A DNA stretch of 64,000 bases from an uncultured Pirellula sp. Its GTDB lineage: Bacteria > Planctomycetota > Planctomycetia > Pirellulales > Pirellulaceae. A model generated the notes under the pieces. It had not been told where the DNA came from, searched no databases, and saw only the letters and a list, made by a program, of their open reading frames with translations. Position 1 is the stretch's first letter. The number at the start of each line of letters is the position of its first letter. Positions 24,387 through 33,586 of the stretch are shown here, in pieces. A program made the position numbers and the translations under genes. The stretch is taken from NCBI GenBank assembly GCA_903892355.1, contig CAITIE010000091.1, forward strand, positions 310,001 to 374,000. The letters run 5' to 3'.

Positions 24387-25508
24387 ATGGACATAAAATT
24401 ATCTTGGGGGCGGTCAGTCATGAACGGGGCGCTCTTGGCGTCTTTGGTTTTGGGGACCCCAACGCGGTTGTTGGCAGATACCAATGCGGAAAAACTAGGA
24501 ACGCTTCGAACCATCCGCCCCAATAACGATACCGATGTGAAGACTGCTTCGTCGGTGGTGAAGCAGTTGTCGGAGAGTAGCGATGTTGGGTTGATCGATG
24601 TGCTCAAGTCCATGAAGGGGGCTTCTCCGCTCGGAAAGAATTGGTTGTTGGGACTTGCAAACTCGCTGCATCGAAAATCCCCGGAATCGAAAAATGATTC
24701 CTTGAGGGCCTTCCTTATGGATGCCTCGCAAGATTCTGAAGCGCGGTACACGGTCTTTCGTTGGTTGACCGACAACGATGCCGAGTTGAAGGCGAAGATG
24801 CTTGACGGAATGCTTCAGGATTCAAGTCCGGAACTCCGATTTGAAGCAGTCGCCAAGGTTCTTAATTCGTCCGAGAACTTGGAGACGGGTGTGCTGCAGT
24901 CGTTGCTCGATGCATCGCGACAACCAGAGCAAGTCGTCGCGATCATTGGACGACTGGGGAAGCAAGGAGTAACGGTCAACCAGTCTAAGCATTTTGGGTT
25001 CCTGGATACGTGGAATTTGATCGGTCCGTTCGACAATGTCGGCAGCAAGAGTTTTGATAAAGAGTATGCCGTGGAGTCGGACTATGCCGCAGGAAAGAGT
25101 CTTTCCGGGGGATACGACGGTAAGTCAGGGGCTGTGCAATGGGTTTCGGAGACAACGGCTGATCCAGAGGGGGTTGTGGACCTGGCCAAGGTTTTCAATA
25201 ACGAAAAAGGGTGCATCGTGTACGGCGTTGCAACGGTGGAGCTACCCGCCGATATCGACTGCGAAATTCGGGTTGGATGCATCAATGCGCAGAAGGTTTG
25301 GGTGAATGGAAAGCTCGTGATTGCGAACGAGGTTTACCACACCGGTATGCAGATCGACCAGTATGTTGCTCCGGTCAAACTGCGAGCTGGGACCAACCAA
25401 ATCTTGATCAAGGTTTGTCAGAATGAGCAGAAAGAAGCTTGGGCGCAACGGTATGTTTTTCAAGCCCGCCTCTGTGATTCGACCGGAAAAGCGATTTCGA
25501 CGAAGTAA
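24387..25508 (+). CDS. Exported protein with helical repeats and a C-terminal beta-sandwich, function unknown
   Basis: 373 residues. A signal peptide (MNGALLASLVLGTPTRLLA; an alternative ATG is at 24420) is followed by helical HEAT-like repeats (about 40-190; LLGLANSLHRKSPESKN, LDGMLQDSSPELRFEAVAKVL). The C-terminal part begins with the motif DTWNLIGPFDN and runs through IRVGCINAQKVWVNGKLV, a beta-rich region resembling a carbohydrate-binding-like sandwich seen in many planctomycete exported proteins. No catalytic motif is seen. A 25637 PQQ-propeller protein follows in the same direction, and the stop lies inside an 18-bp tandem duplication. Confidence 0.7.
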   Translation: MDIKLSWGRSVMNGALLASLVLGTPTRLLADTNAEKLGTLRTIRPNNDTDVKTASSVVKQLSESSDVGLIDVLKSMKGASPLGKNWLLGLANSLHRKSPESKNDSLRAFLMDASQDSEARYTVFRWLTDNDAELKAKMLDGMLQDSSPELRFEAVAKVLNSSENLETGVLQSLLDASRQPEQVVAIIGRLGKQGVTVNQSKHFGFLDTWNLIGPFDNVGSKSFDKEYAVESDYAAGKSLSGGYDGKSGAVQWVSETTADPEGVVDLAKVFNNEKGCIVYGVATVELPADIDCEIRVGCINAQKVWVNGKLVIANEVYHTGMQIDQYVAPVKLRAGTNQILIKVCQNEQKEAWAQRYVFQARLCDSTGKAISTK

Positions 25509-25525
25509 GCGATTTCGACGAAGTA
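25490..25525 (+). repeat. 18-bp tandem duplication across a stop codon
   Basis: agcgatttcgacgaagta occurs twice, 25490-25507 and 25508-25525. The first copy contains the last codons of the 373-residue gene, so the second copy looks like a duplication at the gene end. Confidence 0.85.
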
Positions 25526-25636
25526 GTCGAACGATTTTTAATGATGATTCCACTGGTTTGCTCCACGTGTCGCCACGGGGGCGAGCACTCAACATCCTCC
25601 AATCCTGAACCAAAAACTCAATCAAGAAGTTTGGCC

Positions 25637-26926
25637 ATGACCAAGCCTGGAAAGTTCATTATGACCTCATTATCCAACTGCCGATCGTCGCCGCATGCCA
25701 TGCGAAAATTGGTGTTTTCGTTCTTTTCAATCGGGTTGTCGGTACCGCTCGGGGTTGGTCTGTGTGCAGCTGATGACTGGCAGCAGTTTCGAGGACCGGG
25801 GGCGTTGGGTGCCTCGGTCAGCAGCAAACTTCCTGAGCAGTTCGATGGTGAGACGCTAAAGAATGTCGCTTGGAAGACGTCGATTCCGGGACGCAGCGTC
25901 GGTGGTGCGATCGTGATCGGGGATCAAGTGATCACGACGACAGGGGACGGCATGGATCAACGCCGCATTCGGCTCTTGAGTTATGACACAAAAACTGGCA
26001 AGCAACGATGGGAGCAGCAATTGGTTGCTCGGGGAAGGCCCTATTGCCATCCGACCAGCGCCAATGCTGCACCGACACCGGCATCGGATGGGGAACGCGT
26101 GGTTGCGTTCTTCAGTTCCAACGATTTGGCTTGTGTGGATTTGCAAGGGAACTTGGTTTGGTACCGTTCCCTCGCTACCGATTTTCCAAAGGCTGGGAAC
26201 GATGTTGGGATGAGCAGTTCTCCGGTGATAGTCGACGGAGTGGTGATCGTCCAGGTAGAATGCCAAGGGGATTCCTTTGCGATCGGCATCAACATTGTTG
26301 ACGGTACCACGGCATGGTTGATGGATCGACCACGTAAAGCGAATTGGTCATCGCCGACGCTGGTGAAGATGCCTAGCGGTAAGAGCGGTGTGATTCTTCA
26401 GTCCAGCGAGGATTTGGTCGCTGTTTCGCCGAGCGACGGGAAAGCGATGTGGAAAATGGAGATGGGATGTTCCACGACTCCATCTGCAGTCGCCGACGGA
26501 AATCGGCTGATTGTTCCTTCGGGTGGATTGACGGTGTTGGATCTGTCGAGCGCTGGGGCTCCGAGCCAGCTTTGGAAAGAGAACAAGCTCAATCCGAATG
26601 CGTGTTCACCGGTGGTTGCCAACGATAAAGTCTACGTCGTGAACCGAACGGTTTTGGTCTGTGGCGATGCGTTTACGGGCAAGGTGTTGTGGCAATTGCG
26701 AATTCCGGATGCAAAGCAAATTTGGTCGTCGCCAGTGATTGCGGGGGATAGGCTTTATCTATTCTCGATGGAGGGAGCATGCTTTGTGGTCGATATCTCG
26801 GGCGAAGAAGGAAAGATCGTCGAAACAAACCAGTTGGGGGACGAGGTACTCGGTTCCCCGGCAGTGGTTGGAAATGCGATGTATGTCCGAGGAGCCACTA
26901 GCCTTTGGAAGATTGCAAGCGAGTGA
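25637..26926 (+). CDS. Exported PQQ-binding-like beta-propeller protein
   Basis: 429 residues if started at ATG 25637 (AGAAG just upstream); an alternative ATG at 25700 begins directly at a signal peptide MRKLVFSFFSIGLSVPLGVGLCA. The body contains DWQQFRGPGALGAS and several propeller blades with the pattern DxKTGKxxWxx (YDTKTGKQRWEQQL, DLQGNLVWYRSL, VDGTTAWL, DGKAMWKME, DAFTGKVLWQL). Such proteins are common in planctomycetes; some relatives assist outer-membrane protein assembly, but no specific role can be assigned. The gene overlaps aroA by 4 bp. Confidence 0.82.
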   Translation: MTKPGKFIMTSLSNCRSSPHAMRKLVFSFFSIGLSVPLGVGLCAADDWQQFRGPGALGASVSSKLPEQFDGETLKNVAWKTSIPGRSVGGAIVIGDQVITTTGDGMDQRRIRLLSYDTKTGKQRWEQQLVARGRPYCHPTSANAAPTPASDGERVVAFFSSNDLACVDLQGNLVWYRSLATDFPKAGNDVGMSSSPVIVDGVVIVQVECQGDSFAIGINIVDGTTAWLMDRPRKANWSSPTLVKMPSGKSGVILQSSEDLVAVSPSDGKAMWKMEMGCSTTPSAVADGNRLIVPSGGLTVLDLSSAGAPSQLWKENKLNPNACSPVVANDKVYVVNRTVLVCGDAFTGKVLWQLRIPDAKQIWSSPVIAGDRLYLFSMEGACFVVDISGEEGKIVETNQLGDEVLGSPAVVGNAMYVRGATSLWKIASE

Positions 26927-28290
26927 GTTCCAGCCATCAAAGCCCCCGTGGGGATAGGCCGTATTCGGTCGCGTTTGCGCCAGTAACCGATGGGATCGTG
27001 GGGCGGGTGCGTGTACCTGGGTCCAAGAGCATCACCAACCGAGCGTTGATTTGTGCGGCGATGGCCGAAGGTACTTCGGTGCTGCGTGGCGCACTTGAGA
27101 GCGAAGACACCATTGTGATGGTGGATGCGTGGCGTCAATTAGGTGTGGCGATCGATTGGGATCGCGATGCAGCGGTGATTTCGGTGCGAGGGTGCGGTGG
27201 CCAGCCCAATTCGCCGCACGGAAAGCTTTTCGTTGCGAACAGTGGAACCTCAATCCGTTTTTTGACGGCCGCGTTGGCTGCAACAAAAGGTGAGTACACG
27301 CTCGATGGCGTCCCCAGGATGCGAGAGCGTCCTATTGGGGATCTGATCCAAGGGCTCAAAGATTGGGGGGCTGACGTCGAAAGCCACAATCGCGAGCGAC
27401 CGGACTGCCCGCCGGTTCACTTGAGAGCATCGGGCTTGGCGGGTGGGGTTGCGGTAGTGCGAGGGGCTGTGTCGAGTCAGTTCCTAAGCGGCATGATGAT
27501 GGCGGCGCCGTATTGCCGTGAGCCCGTGCGACTGGAAGTCGAGGGGGGATTGGTATCCAAGCCGTATGTTGCGATGACGGCGAGAGTGATGGAGAGTTTC
27601 GGCGTCCGCGTTTTGGAGGAGGCTGAGAATACGTATCAGATTTCGGCCCCTCAGCGGTATCAGGGAATTGAGTATGCGATCGAGCCAGACGCGTCGGCAG
27701 CCAGTTACTTTTTCGCTGCAGCGGCGATCACAGGCGGACGCGTGCGGGTCGAAGGGTTGTCGATGGATGCGTTGCAAGGGGATGTGAATTTCGCAAAGGT
27801 ACTCGCGCGTATGGGATGCGTGCTTCGCAGTGGTGATGACTATATCGAGGTCGAGGGGCAGGCGTCGCAAGGGATCGATGTGGATATGAACTCGATCAGC
27901 GATACGGTACAAACGTTGGCTGCGGTGGCGGTCTTTGCGAAGTCACCGACGAGGGTTCGCGGGGTGGCGCACAACCGGCATAAAGAGACCGACCGCATCG
28001 GTGATTTGGCGAGGGAGTTGCGCAAACTGGGTGCGACGGTTGATGAGCACGAGGATGGTTTGACCATTCACCCACAAGTGCTGAAGCCAGCGACGCTCGA
28101 AACGTATCGGGACCATCGCATGGCAATGAGTTTTTCCTTGATTGCCATGTGTGTTTCGGGAACCCGGATTCTTGATCCGAGATGCACCGAGAAAACGTAC
28201 CCTGGGTTCTTTGAGGATTTCGGGCAGTTGATAGGAAAGATTCCTGAGTACGGTTACGAGTCGGGAGATTCCATGAAAAAAGGGACCTAG
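26923..28290 (+). CDS. aroA: 3-phosphoshikimate 1-carboxyvinyltransferase (EPSP synthase)
   Basis: 455 residues. The start is the GTG at 26923 overlapping the previous stop (GTGA), the best coupling start; a TTG at 26905 is less likely. Family motifs are present: VPGSKSITNRAL, NSGTSIRFL, RERPIGDLIQGL, SQFLSGMMMAAP, PDASAASYFFAAAA, DTVQTLAAVA, RGVAHNRHKETDRI, DHRMAMSFSL and YPGFFEDF. It joins PEP to shikimate 3-phosphate, the sixth step to chorismate. It follows a propeller gene rather than other aro genes. Confidence 0.95.
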   Translation: MSSSHQSPRGDRPYSVAFAPVTDGIVGRVRVPGSKSITNRALICAAMAEGTSVLRGALESEDTIVMVDAWRQLGVAIDWDRDAAVISVRGCGGQPNSPHGKLFVANSGTSIRFLTAALAATKGEYTLDGVPRMRERPIGDLIQGLKDWGADVESHNRERPDCPPVHLRASGLAGGVAVVRGAVSSQFLSGMMMAAPYCREPVRLEVEGGLVSKPYVAMTARVMESFGVRVLEEAENTYQISAPQRYQGIEYAIEPDASAASYFFAAAAITGGRVRVEGLSMDALQGDVNFAKVLARMGCVLRSGDDYIEVEGQASQGIDVDMNSISDTVQTLAAVAVFAKSPTRVRGVAHNRHKETDRIGDLARELRKLGATVDEHEDGLTIHPQVLKPATLETYRDHRMAMSFSLIAMCVSGTRILDPRCTEKTYPGFFEDFGQLIGKIPEYGYESGDSMKKGT

Positions 28291-28305
28291 TTAAGGTCCC
28301 TTTTT
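28277..28305 (+). terminator. Rho-independent terminator overlapping the aroA stop
   Basis: AAAAGGGACC pairs with GGTCCCTTTT around a 7-nt loop; the aroA TAG (28288-28290) lies in the loop, so the terminator's left arm encodes the last residues of the protein. Confidence 0.8.
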
Positions 28306-28360
28306 AATCGAACTCTTAGCGTTGGAACACCGGGTTGGGTGTGCCAGCGATACTCAGCAA

Positions 28361-28460
28361 AGTCGTTTGGGAGATTACTGAGTCGTTTGGGAGATTACTG
28401 AGTCGTTTGGGAGATTACTGAGTCGTTTGGGAGATTACTGAGTCGTTTGGGAATTTACTC
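28361..28460 (+). repeat. 20-bp tandem repeat, five copies
   Basis: agtcgtttgggagattactg is repeated four times exactly and a fifth time with two changes. It lies between the aroA terminator and the stop of the convergent Gly/Met-rich gene; the last copy overlaps the stop codon region of that gene. Confidence 0.92.
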
Positions 28461-29474
28461 AGGTTGAGCGGATTCGCCAGGGGACTTGAGCAAGGCTGAT
28501 TCGCCCGTGGAGCGGATGGTGTCGCCGGGGCTGGCGGTCGTTGCCGCTGTATTTTCGGCAGCTCGTTGAGCCAATGCGGTGACTCGGAGTGCGTTCTGGA
28601 TTTCCACGCGATTGAAGTAGTATTCGATACCGGTGTATTCCGAGATCATCCGAGGCTTACTGGTGAGTTCTTCCCAGGTTAGTCCGTTCGCGATGTGCCA
28701 CGCGGCAGCTTGGGCTGTGTTTTGAGGAACATCGCCACGCGCGACTGCTTTGCAAAGCTCGGCGATTTCAGGAGCCGCGTTCACTTCGGACAATCGAACG
28801 ACGCGGTACTTCATACGAGGGTTAGGATCGGGTTTGCCGTGCTCGAGGCAGAGCGTTGCAACGGTCATGCGACGAGGACGATCGGGTTCGACACGCATCA
28901 TGCCACCCATCCCCATGCCGCCACCGCCCATACCACCCATTCCGCCGCCGCCCATGCCGCCCATGCCGCCGCCCATGCCACCCATTCCGCCGCCGCCGCC
29001 CATGCCGCCGCCCATGCCTTGACCGCCGCCGCCCATGCCGCCGCCACCCATGCCTCCGCCGCCCATGCCACCCATACCGCCGCCGCCCATACCACCCATT
29101 CCGCCGCCGCCCATGCCCATACCACCACCCATGCCTTGGGCTACAACAGGAACGGCACCAAACGTTTCAGGAAGCATGATGTCAATAGGCTCGTTGCCTT
29201 TGTTTCGGAAGATGAGGTTGGCTTCCGTGGAGTCTTTTCCGATGTAGTCGACCGTGATCAACCCATCGTCCATGGCTGCGAACATTTCGACGCGTTTGGG
29301 GGTGGCTTTGGTCGGATTGGTACCGGCAAGCTTCCCTTTCTTTTGGGTGACCTGAGCGCGGGTGTTGGATTTGGTTGTCCCGTCGTTGCCGTTGGCTTCG
29401 TCCGCCGTAACTTGGACAGCGATAGCGCCCACGATAGTCATGGACATGGCGAAATTGCGAAGAAATCGTTTCAT
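28455..29474 (-). CDS. Exported Gly/Met-rich protein
   Basis: 339 residues; the start at 29474 (MKRFLRNFAMSMTIVGAIAVQVTA) gives a signal peptide. The N-terminal third is polar (DEANGNDGTTKSNTRAQVTQKK) with a short folded part (VDYIGKDSTEANLIFRNKGNEPIDIMLPE). A central low-complexity region of about 65 residues is made of GMGG/GGGMGG repeats. The C-terminal part (HGKPDPNPRMKYRVVRLSEVNAAPEIAELCKAVARGDVPQ) is a conserved-looking globular domain of no recognised family. GMGG repeats with exported proteins are seen in planctomycetes; binding or structural roles are speculation. Confidence 0.72.
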   Translation of the reverse strand: MKRFLRNFAMSMTIVGAIAVQVTADEANGNDGTTKSNTRAQVTQKKGKLAGTNPTKATPKRVEMFAAMDDGLITVDYIGKDSTEANLIFRNKGNEPIDIMLPETFGAVPVVAQGMGGGMGMGGGGMGGMGGGGMGGMGGGGMGGGGMGGGGQGMGGGMGGGGGMGGMGGGMGGMGGGGMGGMGGGGMGMGGMMRVEPDRPRRMTVATLCLEHGKPDPNPRMKYRVVRLSEVNAAPEIAELCKAVARGDVPQNTAQAAAWHIANGLTWEELTSKPRMISEYTGIEYYFNRVEIQNALRVTALAQRAAENTAATTASPGDTIRSTGESALLKSPGESAQPE

Positions 29475-29889
29475 CGGAATGAACCCTGTGATTGTGAACA
29501 TCGAATCGACTTGGGGACTAGAAAACGCATTGGTGAGCCTAGAGGCTCTGACAACCCGACAGGGCTTCCCTACGGGTTACCCTCTGGGGCGACCGATTCC
29601 ATCGCCTCAGTCCTATCGCTTGAACAAGTATAGCAACTGCCATGCCGGATGGAAAAAACGCATTCTCAACTTCCTAAACTAATCCGTCCGGATGGAAAAT
29701 CCAACGTAAAACCGGCCGAAAAATCCCCCTGCGGCACGTTGTAAACGTCAAAATCGGCCTGCTGAGGGGTTTCCGAGGGGGAGTCGCGTTGCAGAAATGT
29801 TGCGGTTTGCTACTCTCTGGTGTTCAAGAACGCGTTTGTTTCGCGGAACGTATCCACAACTCTCCATCCATCAGGTAGGGAATCTGTCT
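29475..29889. other. Intergenic region upstream of fae
   Basis: No gene is supported. Divergent promoters of the Gly/Met-rich gene and fae should lie here. A weak plus-strand candidate is TTGCAG-16 bp-TACTCT (about 29788-29815). A GGATGGAAAA motif occurs twice (near 29647 and 29691). I see no clear riboswitch. Confidence 0.4.
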
Positions 29890-30387
29890 ATGTCTATGTA
29901 TGTCGGCGAAGCCTTGGTCGGCGAAGGTAACGAAATTGCTCACATCGACTTGATGATCGGCAGCAAAGATGGCCCGGTCGGTGTTGCATTTGCAAACGCC
30001 TTGGCAACCCAAAGCAGCGGTCACAGCAATTTGCTCGCAGTGCTCGCGCCAAACGTGGCCGTAAAGCCAGCTACGGTCATGATCACCAAGGTAACGATCA
30101 AGGGGATGAAGCAAGCTGTTCAAATGTTTGGACCTGCCCAAGCTGCTGTTGCGAAGGCTGTTGCGGACAGCGTCGCTAGCGGAGTGATTCCAAAGGACCA
30201 AGCGGAAAACCTCGTCGTTGTTTGCGGTGTCTTTATCCATCCAGCAGCAGCCGACGATCGCAAAATCTATGAGTACAACCACAAGGCAACAGTGGATGCG
30301 ATCGCCAACGCGATGAAGGGATTGCCGACCGCTGATGAAATGATCGCTAAGAAGGACTCGGCAGCGCATCCATTCCGGGGCTTCTAG
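29890..30387 (+). CDS. fae: Formaldehyde-activating enzyme
   Basis: 165 residues; ATG 29890 (or 29896) gives the natural N-terminus MSMYVGEALVGEGNEIAHIDLMIG. The family's signature is strong: IDLMIGSKDGPVGVAFANALA, GHSNLLAVLAPNVAVKPATVM, VTIKGMKQAVQMFGPAQAAVAKAVAD and GVFIHPAAADDRKIYEYNH. Fae condenses formaldehyde with tetrahydromethanopterin to methylene-H4MPT, which the MtdB/MtdC-type enzyme at 18353 would oxidise. A terminator follows, so it is probably a single-gene transcript. Confidence 0.97.
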   Translation: MSMYVGEALVGEGNEIAHIDLMIGSKDGPVGVAFANALATQSSGHSNLLAVLAPNVAVKPATVMITKVTIKGMKQAVQMFGPAQAAVAKAVADSVASGVIPKDQAENLVVVCGVFIHPAAADDRKIYEYNHKATVDAIANAMKGLPTADEMIAKKDSAAHPFRGF

Positions 30388-30484
30388 TCTTTCGGAATCG
30401 CCGATATTGGTCGCTTTTCACGTCTGTTGCATTGAGCCGTCGGTAATGTTGGCGGCTTGATCACGACGGGAATGGGAGACTCGG

Positions 30485-30535
30485 AGGTCCAGGTTTGTTC
30501 ACCAAGTGACGCCTGGGCCTTTTTTGTTGCCCTCA
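30485..30535 (+). terminator. Rho-independent terminator after fae
   Basis: AGGTCCAGG (30485-30493) pairs with CCTGGGCCT (30522-30530, one G-U) and is followed by a run of Ts to 30535. Confidence 0.75.
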
Positions 30536-30613
30536 CGGCATTGCACGGGACCTTGGCGAGAACCGTGGGTGTCTCTTCGATGACATATCCTCTTAGTTGA
30601 CTATTGAGGAGAG

Positions 30614-31597
30614 GTGGTTCGCGTGGATCGAACGAGTGTCTCTGGAAAACCGTTGGTTACCTTGTGGCATTTCGGATTGGTCTCGTTGATGGTTTGCATG
30701 ATCGGGAATTGCCTCGTTCCGCCGTTGGTATCGGATATATGGGTGCGTGATTCGGACGTGGGCTTGTGGTTTTGTGGCGGGGTTTTCCTGAGCCAATTGT
30801 CGGTTCCTGGCTGGCTTAGTTTATGGAAAGTCGGTTCGCCGGAGCATCGATTTCTAGTGGCAGCTGCAATGACGCTGTGCTGCATCGGATCGGCATGGAT
30901 CGGTTTTCTGATCTCGGGTCCTGCGAGTCAAGATGATGCCATCGCCTTCATGGTTTCTGTCTTTGTACCTCCGTTTGTCTTTTGGGGGTTGGATTATTGG
31001 GTGGGGTGTATTACGGGTTTTTCGTTTGTGGTTCAGTCCCGTATTGCAAGCACCCCTGGGCTGCCGGTGCAGTGGGAGCAGGATAAATCTAAGGTTGCAG
31101 TCGTCGATGGAGGCGGGGCTTCGCATGCGGACTCTGGCATGCATGCGGACGGGGTAGATAGCGAGAAAGATGGTGTCGGGGATGGATTCCGATTCCGTCT
31201 ACGGTCATTGTTCGCTTGGATCACCTTGGTGGCGATCGGAGTGGCCATATGGAAGTCGGCAGCGAGCATGAATGCGATTGCGTTTCGCGATATCCGAGGA
31301 TTCTTGATGGAACCGCCGCTCCATTCCTTGGTTCGTCTCGTTTTTTTGGTCACCGTGCATGGCTTGGTAATCATCGCGACGCTGAAGCCTGGTGCTCGTT
31401 GGGCTTGGTGGGTTTTGATTCCTGGATTTGCGGGTGGGCTCGAAGGAATACGTCGTCACTTTTCCGGTTTTAGCAGTACCTTTGGTTATCTGGAATGGGA
31501 TTTTGCGATGCTGTCGCTAGGGTTTGTGGTTGGGCAAATACTGCTCGGGCTATCCATTCGTTGGATGGGGTGGGTAGGAGTCAGGGAGCGAGGTTGA
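30614..31597 (+). CDS. Membrane protein of unknown function
   Basis: 327 residues. GTG starts at 30614 and 30623 both follow a GAGGAGAGG stretch; 30623 has better spacing. Membrane segments are predicted by eye at about 17-42, 50-70, 78-100, 112-135, then, after a hydrophilic Asp/Gly/His loop (about 150-195), at 200-220, 240-262, 268-285 and 300-320. The second half begins RFRLRSLFAWITLVAIGVAI, a motif seen at the start of many short planctomycete membrane proteins. No transport or enzyme signature is seen. It lies in the same direction as the methyltransferase gene 94 bp downstream. Confidence 0.65.
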   Translation: MVRVDRTSVSGKPLVTLWHFGLVSLMVCMIGNCLVPPLVSDIWVRDSDVGLWFCGGVFLSQLSVPGWLSLWKVGSPEHRFLVAAAMTLCCIGSAWIGFLISGPASQDDAIAFMVSVFVPPFVFWGLDYWVGCITGFSFVVQSRIASTPGLPVQWEQDKSKVAVVDGGGASHADSGMHADGVDSEKDGVGDGFRFRLRSLFAWITLVAIGVAIWKSAASMNAIAFRDIRGFLMEPPLHSLVRLVFLVTVHGLVIIATLKPGARWAWWVLIPGFAGGLEGIRRHFSGFSSTFGYLEWDFAMLSLGFVVGQILLGLSIRWMGWVGVRERG

Positions 31598-31691
31598 GTT
31601 CGCAATTCGGGTCCGGTCGGATATATTCGTCAGGAATGCGGTCAGAACCACGGCGTGGGTCGCCAATGAAACCGAGCCTTATCGAGCGAAT

Positions 31692-32435
31692 ATGTCCTTT
31701 CTTAAAGACCTAAAAATTTTGTACCACTTGGTTCTCCGACCTGTGCGAGGCAAGGACCATGCGCAGCGGATGGAGAATTTTTATGCTGGACAGGCCTCCC
31801 ATTATGATGACTTCAGGAAGCGATTGCTCCAAGGTCGGGAGCTGGTTTACGAGACACTTGGAAAGACCGGTGAGGGCACCTGGGTTGATTTCGGGGGAGG
31901 GACCGGGGCCAATCTCGAGTTCGTGGGAGAGCCGCTCCGCAAGTTTCAGCATGTATATGTCGTGGACCTTGCGACCAGTTTGCTGGACGTTGTGCAGCAA
32001 CGCGTTTCGAAGAATGGTTGGTCCAATGTTGCCGCGGTTACGGCCGACGCAACCACGTGGACGCCCCCTGAGGGTAGTGCCGACGTGGTGACGTTTTCGT
32101 ATTCATTAACGATGATTCCAGATTGGTTCGCGGCGATCGATAATGCTTTGCGAATCTTGAAACCGGGTGGAAGGATTGGGGTTATCGATTTTTATGTCTC
32201 CAGAAAATACCCTGCGGCAACGCTAAAAAAGCATGGGTGGGGCACGCGGTCCTTTTGGCCGGTCTGGTTTTCGAGCGATAACGTCTTCCCAAATCCCGAT
32301 CATTTGCCCTACTTGCAGCGCCACTTCGAGACGGTCATGCTGGAGGAGCAGAGGGCTAAGGTTCCTTATATTCCTTTGATCCGTACTCCCTTTTATCAGT
32401 TCCTAGGGCGAAAGCCTTTGTCTGCCTTGCGGTAA
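31692..32435 (+). CDS. SAM-dependent methyltransferase, BtaB-like
   Basis: 247 residues. The class I methyltransferase motifs are WVDFGGGTGANLEF (motif I), VYVVDLATSLLD (acidic residue after strand 2), VTADATTW and VTFSYSLTMIPDWFAAIDNALRILKPGGRIGVIDFY. The YSLTMIPDW signature and the FPNPDHLPYL C-terminal region resemble BtaB, which N-methylates diacylglyceryl-homoserine to the betaine lipid DGTS. No btaA is visible in the window, so the substrate remains unproven; another lipid or quinone methyltransferase is possible. Tandem repeats lie in the gap after it. Confidence 0.72.
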   Translation: MSFLKDLKILYHLVLRPVRGKDHAQRMENFYAGQASHYDDFRKRLLQGRELVYETLGKTGEGTWVDFGGGTGANLEFVGEPLRKFQHVYVVDLATSLLDVVQQRVSKNGWSNVAAVTADATTWTPPEGSADVVTFSYSLTMIPDWFAAIDNALRILKPGGRIGVIDFYVSRKYPAATLKKHGWGTRSFWPVWFSSDNVFPNPDHLPYLQRHFETVMLEEQRAKVPYIPLIRTPFYQFLGRKPLSALR

Positions 32436-32512
32436 TGCTGCGCCGCGTTACCCATGCAACGTACCCATAGATTATCTTTTCGTGGCTGGGATTTACGTTG
32501 CGCGTCGATCTG

Positions 32513-32608
32513 GAGCAAGAGCACAGTAGAGCAAGAACACAGTAGAGCAAGAGCACAGTAGAGCAAGAACACAGTAGAGCAAGAGCACAGTAGAGCAAGA
32601 GCACAGGG
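32513..32608 (+). repeat. 16-bp tandem repeat, six copies
   Basis: Unit gagcaagaRcacagta (A and G alternate at one position) runs six times and stops about 10 bp before the ATG at 32618. The last copy merges with the GGGAAA of the start region, so it is likely part of the 5' UTR of the following gene. Confidence 0.92.
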
Positions 32609-32617
32609 AAATCGAAA

Positions 32618-33586
32618 ATGCCGTTCGAGTTTGTTTGCCCATTTTGCTTGAACCGTACGAAGGTGGGTGACGAGTACTTGGGCCAGGGTGGGCCATGTGC
32701 GAATTGTGGCCGGCATGTTGTGATGCCGACACGCGATGCACGCGGCGCGTTGGTGGCATCCATTCAGACGGGAGTTCCTGTTCCTACCAAGGAGAAGGTC
32801 GATGCTGGCCCGTATCCCAAGTACCTCAAGCTCGCGATTGCCCTGTCGGTATTGACGCTGATGGTGATCACAGGTGTTCTCGTTGGTGTTTTCGTGGTGC
32901 CGTGGTTTCGAAGCGCGATTGCAGAAGCGTCGCAGCGACGGGATTTGAACAACATGCAGCAAATTGCAGAAGCCTTGAACGCGTATTCTGCTCGTTATGG
33001 TACTTATCCAACGCCTGCGGTCACCGACGCGAATGGAGTCAAACTGTATTCATGGCGAGTTCTAATTCTTCCATTCCTCGGGTATGAGTCGGAGTATGAA
33101 TTATTTCAAAAGGATCAGGCGTGGGATAGTCCCGCGAACGCGTCGCTGATCTCGCGAATGCCCCCTGTTTTCGCAAGCGATAACTCCAGCGATGCTTTGG
33201 CGAATTTCGAATCCAACTACAGTCTGATATTGGGGGCCGGGACTTTGTTTCCCCCCCAAGGGCCCTTGGGGAAAGCGGATGCAAAAGACAAGCCCACGAT
33301 CCTGGTTGTGGAGACTCGAAATAGTGGAGCCTCATGGACGCAACCGGGCGACATCGACATTTCACTTTATGGCCTTAAGGTCGCACAGAAACCGATGCAA
33401 TCGATCGGTGGCTTGCACGGCGATGTGGTGTTGGCGGTCGACAGCGACGAGAATGAATTGAAGCTCCCTATGTCTACGCCCCAAAGTGTCCTTGATGCTT
33501 TGGTGACTGCGAATGGAGGAGAGAGTATTCAGCCAGGGGCGTGGAAGTCCGGTGCCGCAGCTGGGAAAACTACTGGAGGGAAGTAG
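32618..33586 (+). CDS. Membrane protein with N-terminal zinc ribbon and DUF1559/pilin-like domain
   Basis: 322 residues. N-terminal CPFC and CANC form a zinc ribbon (about 7-30), then one membrane helix (about 66-90, LKLAIALSVLTLMVITGVLVGVFVV). The C-terminal domain has RRDLNNMQQIAEALNAYSARYGTYPTPAVTDANG, YSWRVLILPFLGYESEYELFQKDQAWDSPAN and a GLHGDVVLAVDSDE end, the layout of DUF1559-type proteins, which resemble type II secretion pseudopilins and are highly amplified in planctomycetes. Its function is not known. The 16-bp repeat array is upstream. Confidence 0.85.
   Translation: MPFEFVCPFCLNRTKVGDEYLGQGGPCANCGRHVVMPTRDARGALVASIQTGVPVPTKEKVDAGPYPKYLKLAIALSVLTLMVITGVLVGVFVVPWFRSAIAEASQRRDLNNMQQIAEALNAYSARYGTYPTPAVTDANGVKLYSWRVLILPFLGYESEYELFQKDQAWDSPANASLISRMPPVFASDNSSDALANFESNYSLILGAGTLFPPQGPLGKADAKDKPTILVVETRNSGASWTQPGDIDISLYGLKVAQKPMQSIGGLHGDVVLAVDSDENELKLPMSTPQSVLDALVTANGGESIQPGAWKSGAAAGKTTGGK

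Noticed and set aside
28695-29633. Plus-strand Ala/His/Thr-rich reading frame opposite the Gly/Met-rich gene
   Set aside because: It is the antisense of the GMGG-coding repeat and has no family features or start signal; the minus strand has the signal peptide.
32513-32608. CRISPR array from repeated 16-bp units
   Set aside because: Units are contiguous without unique spacers and are too short; it is a plain tandem repeat.
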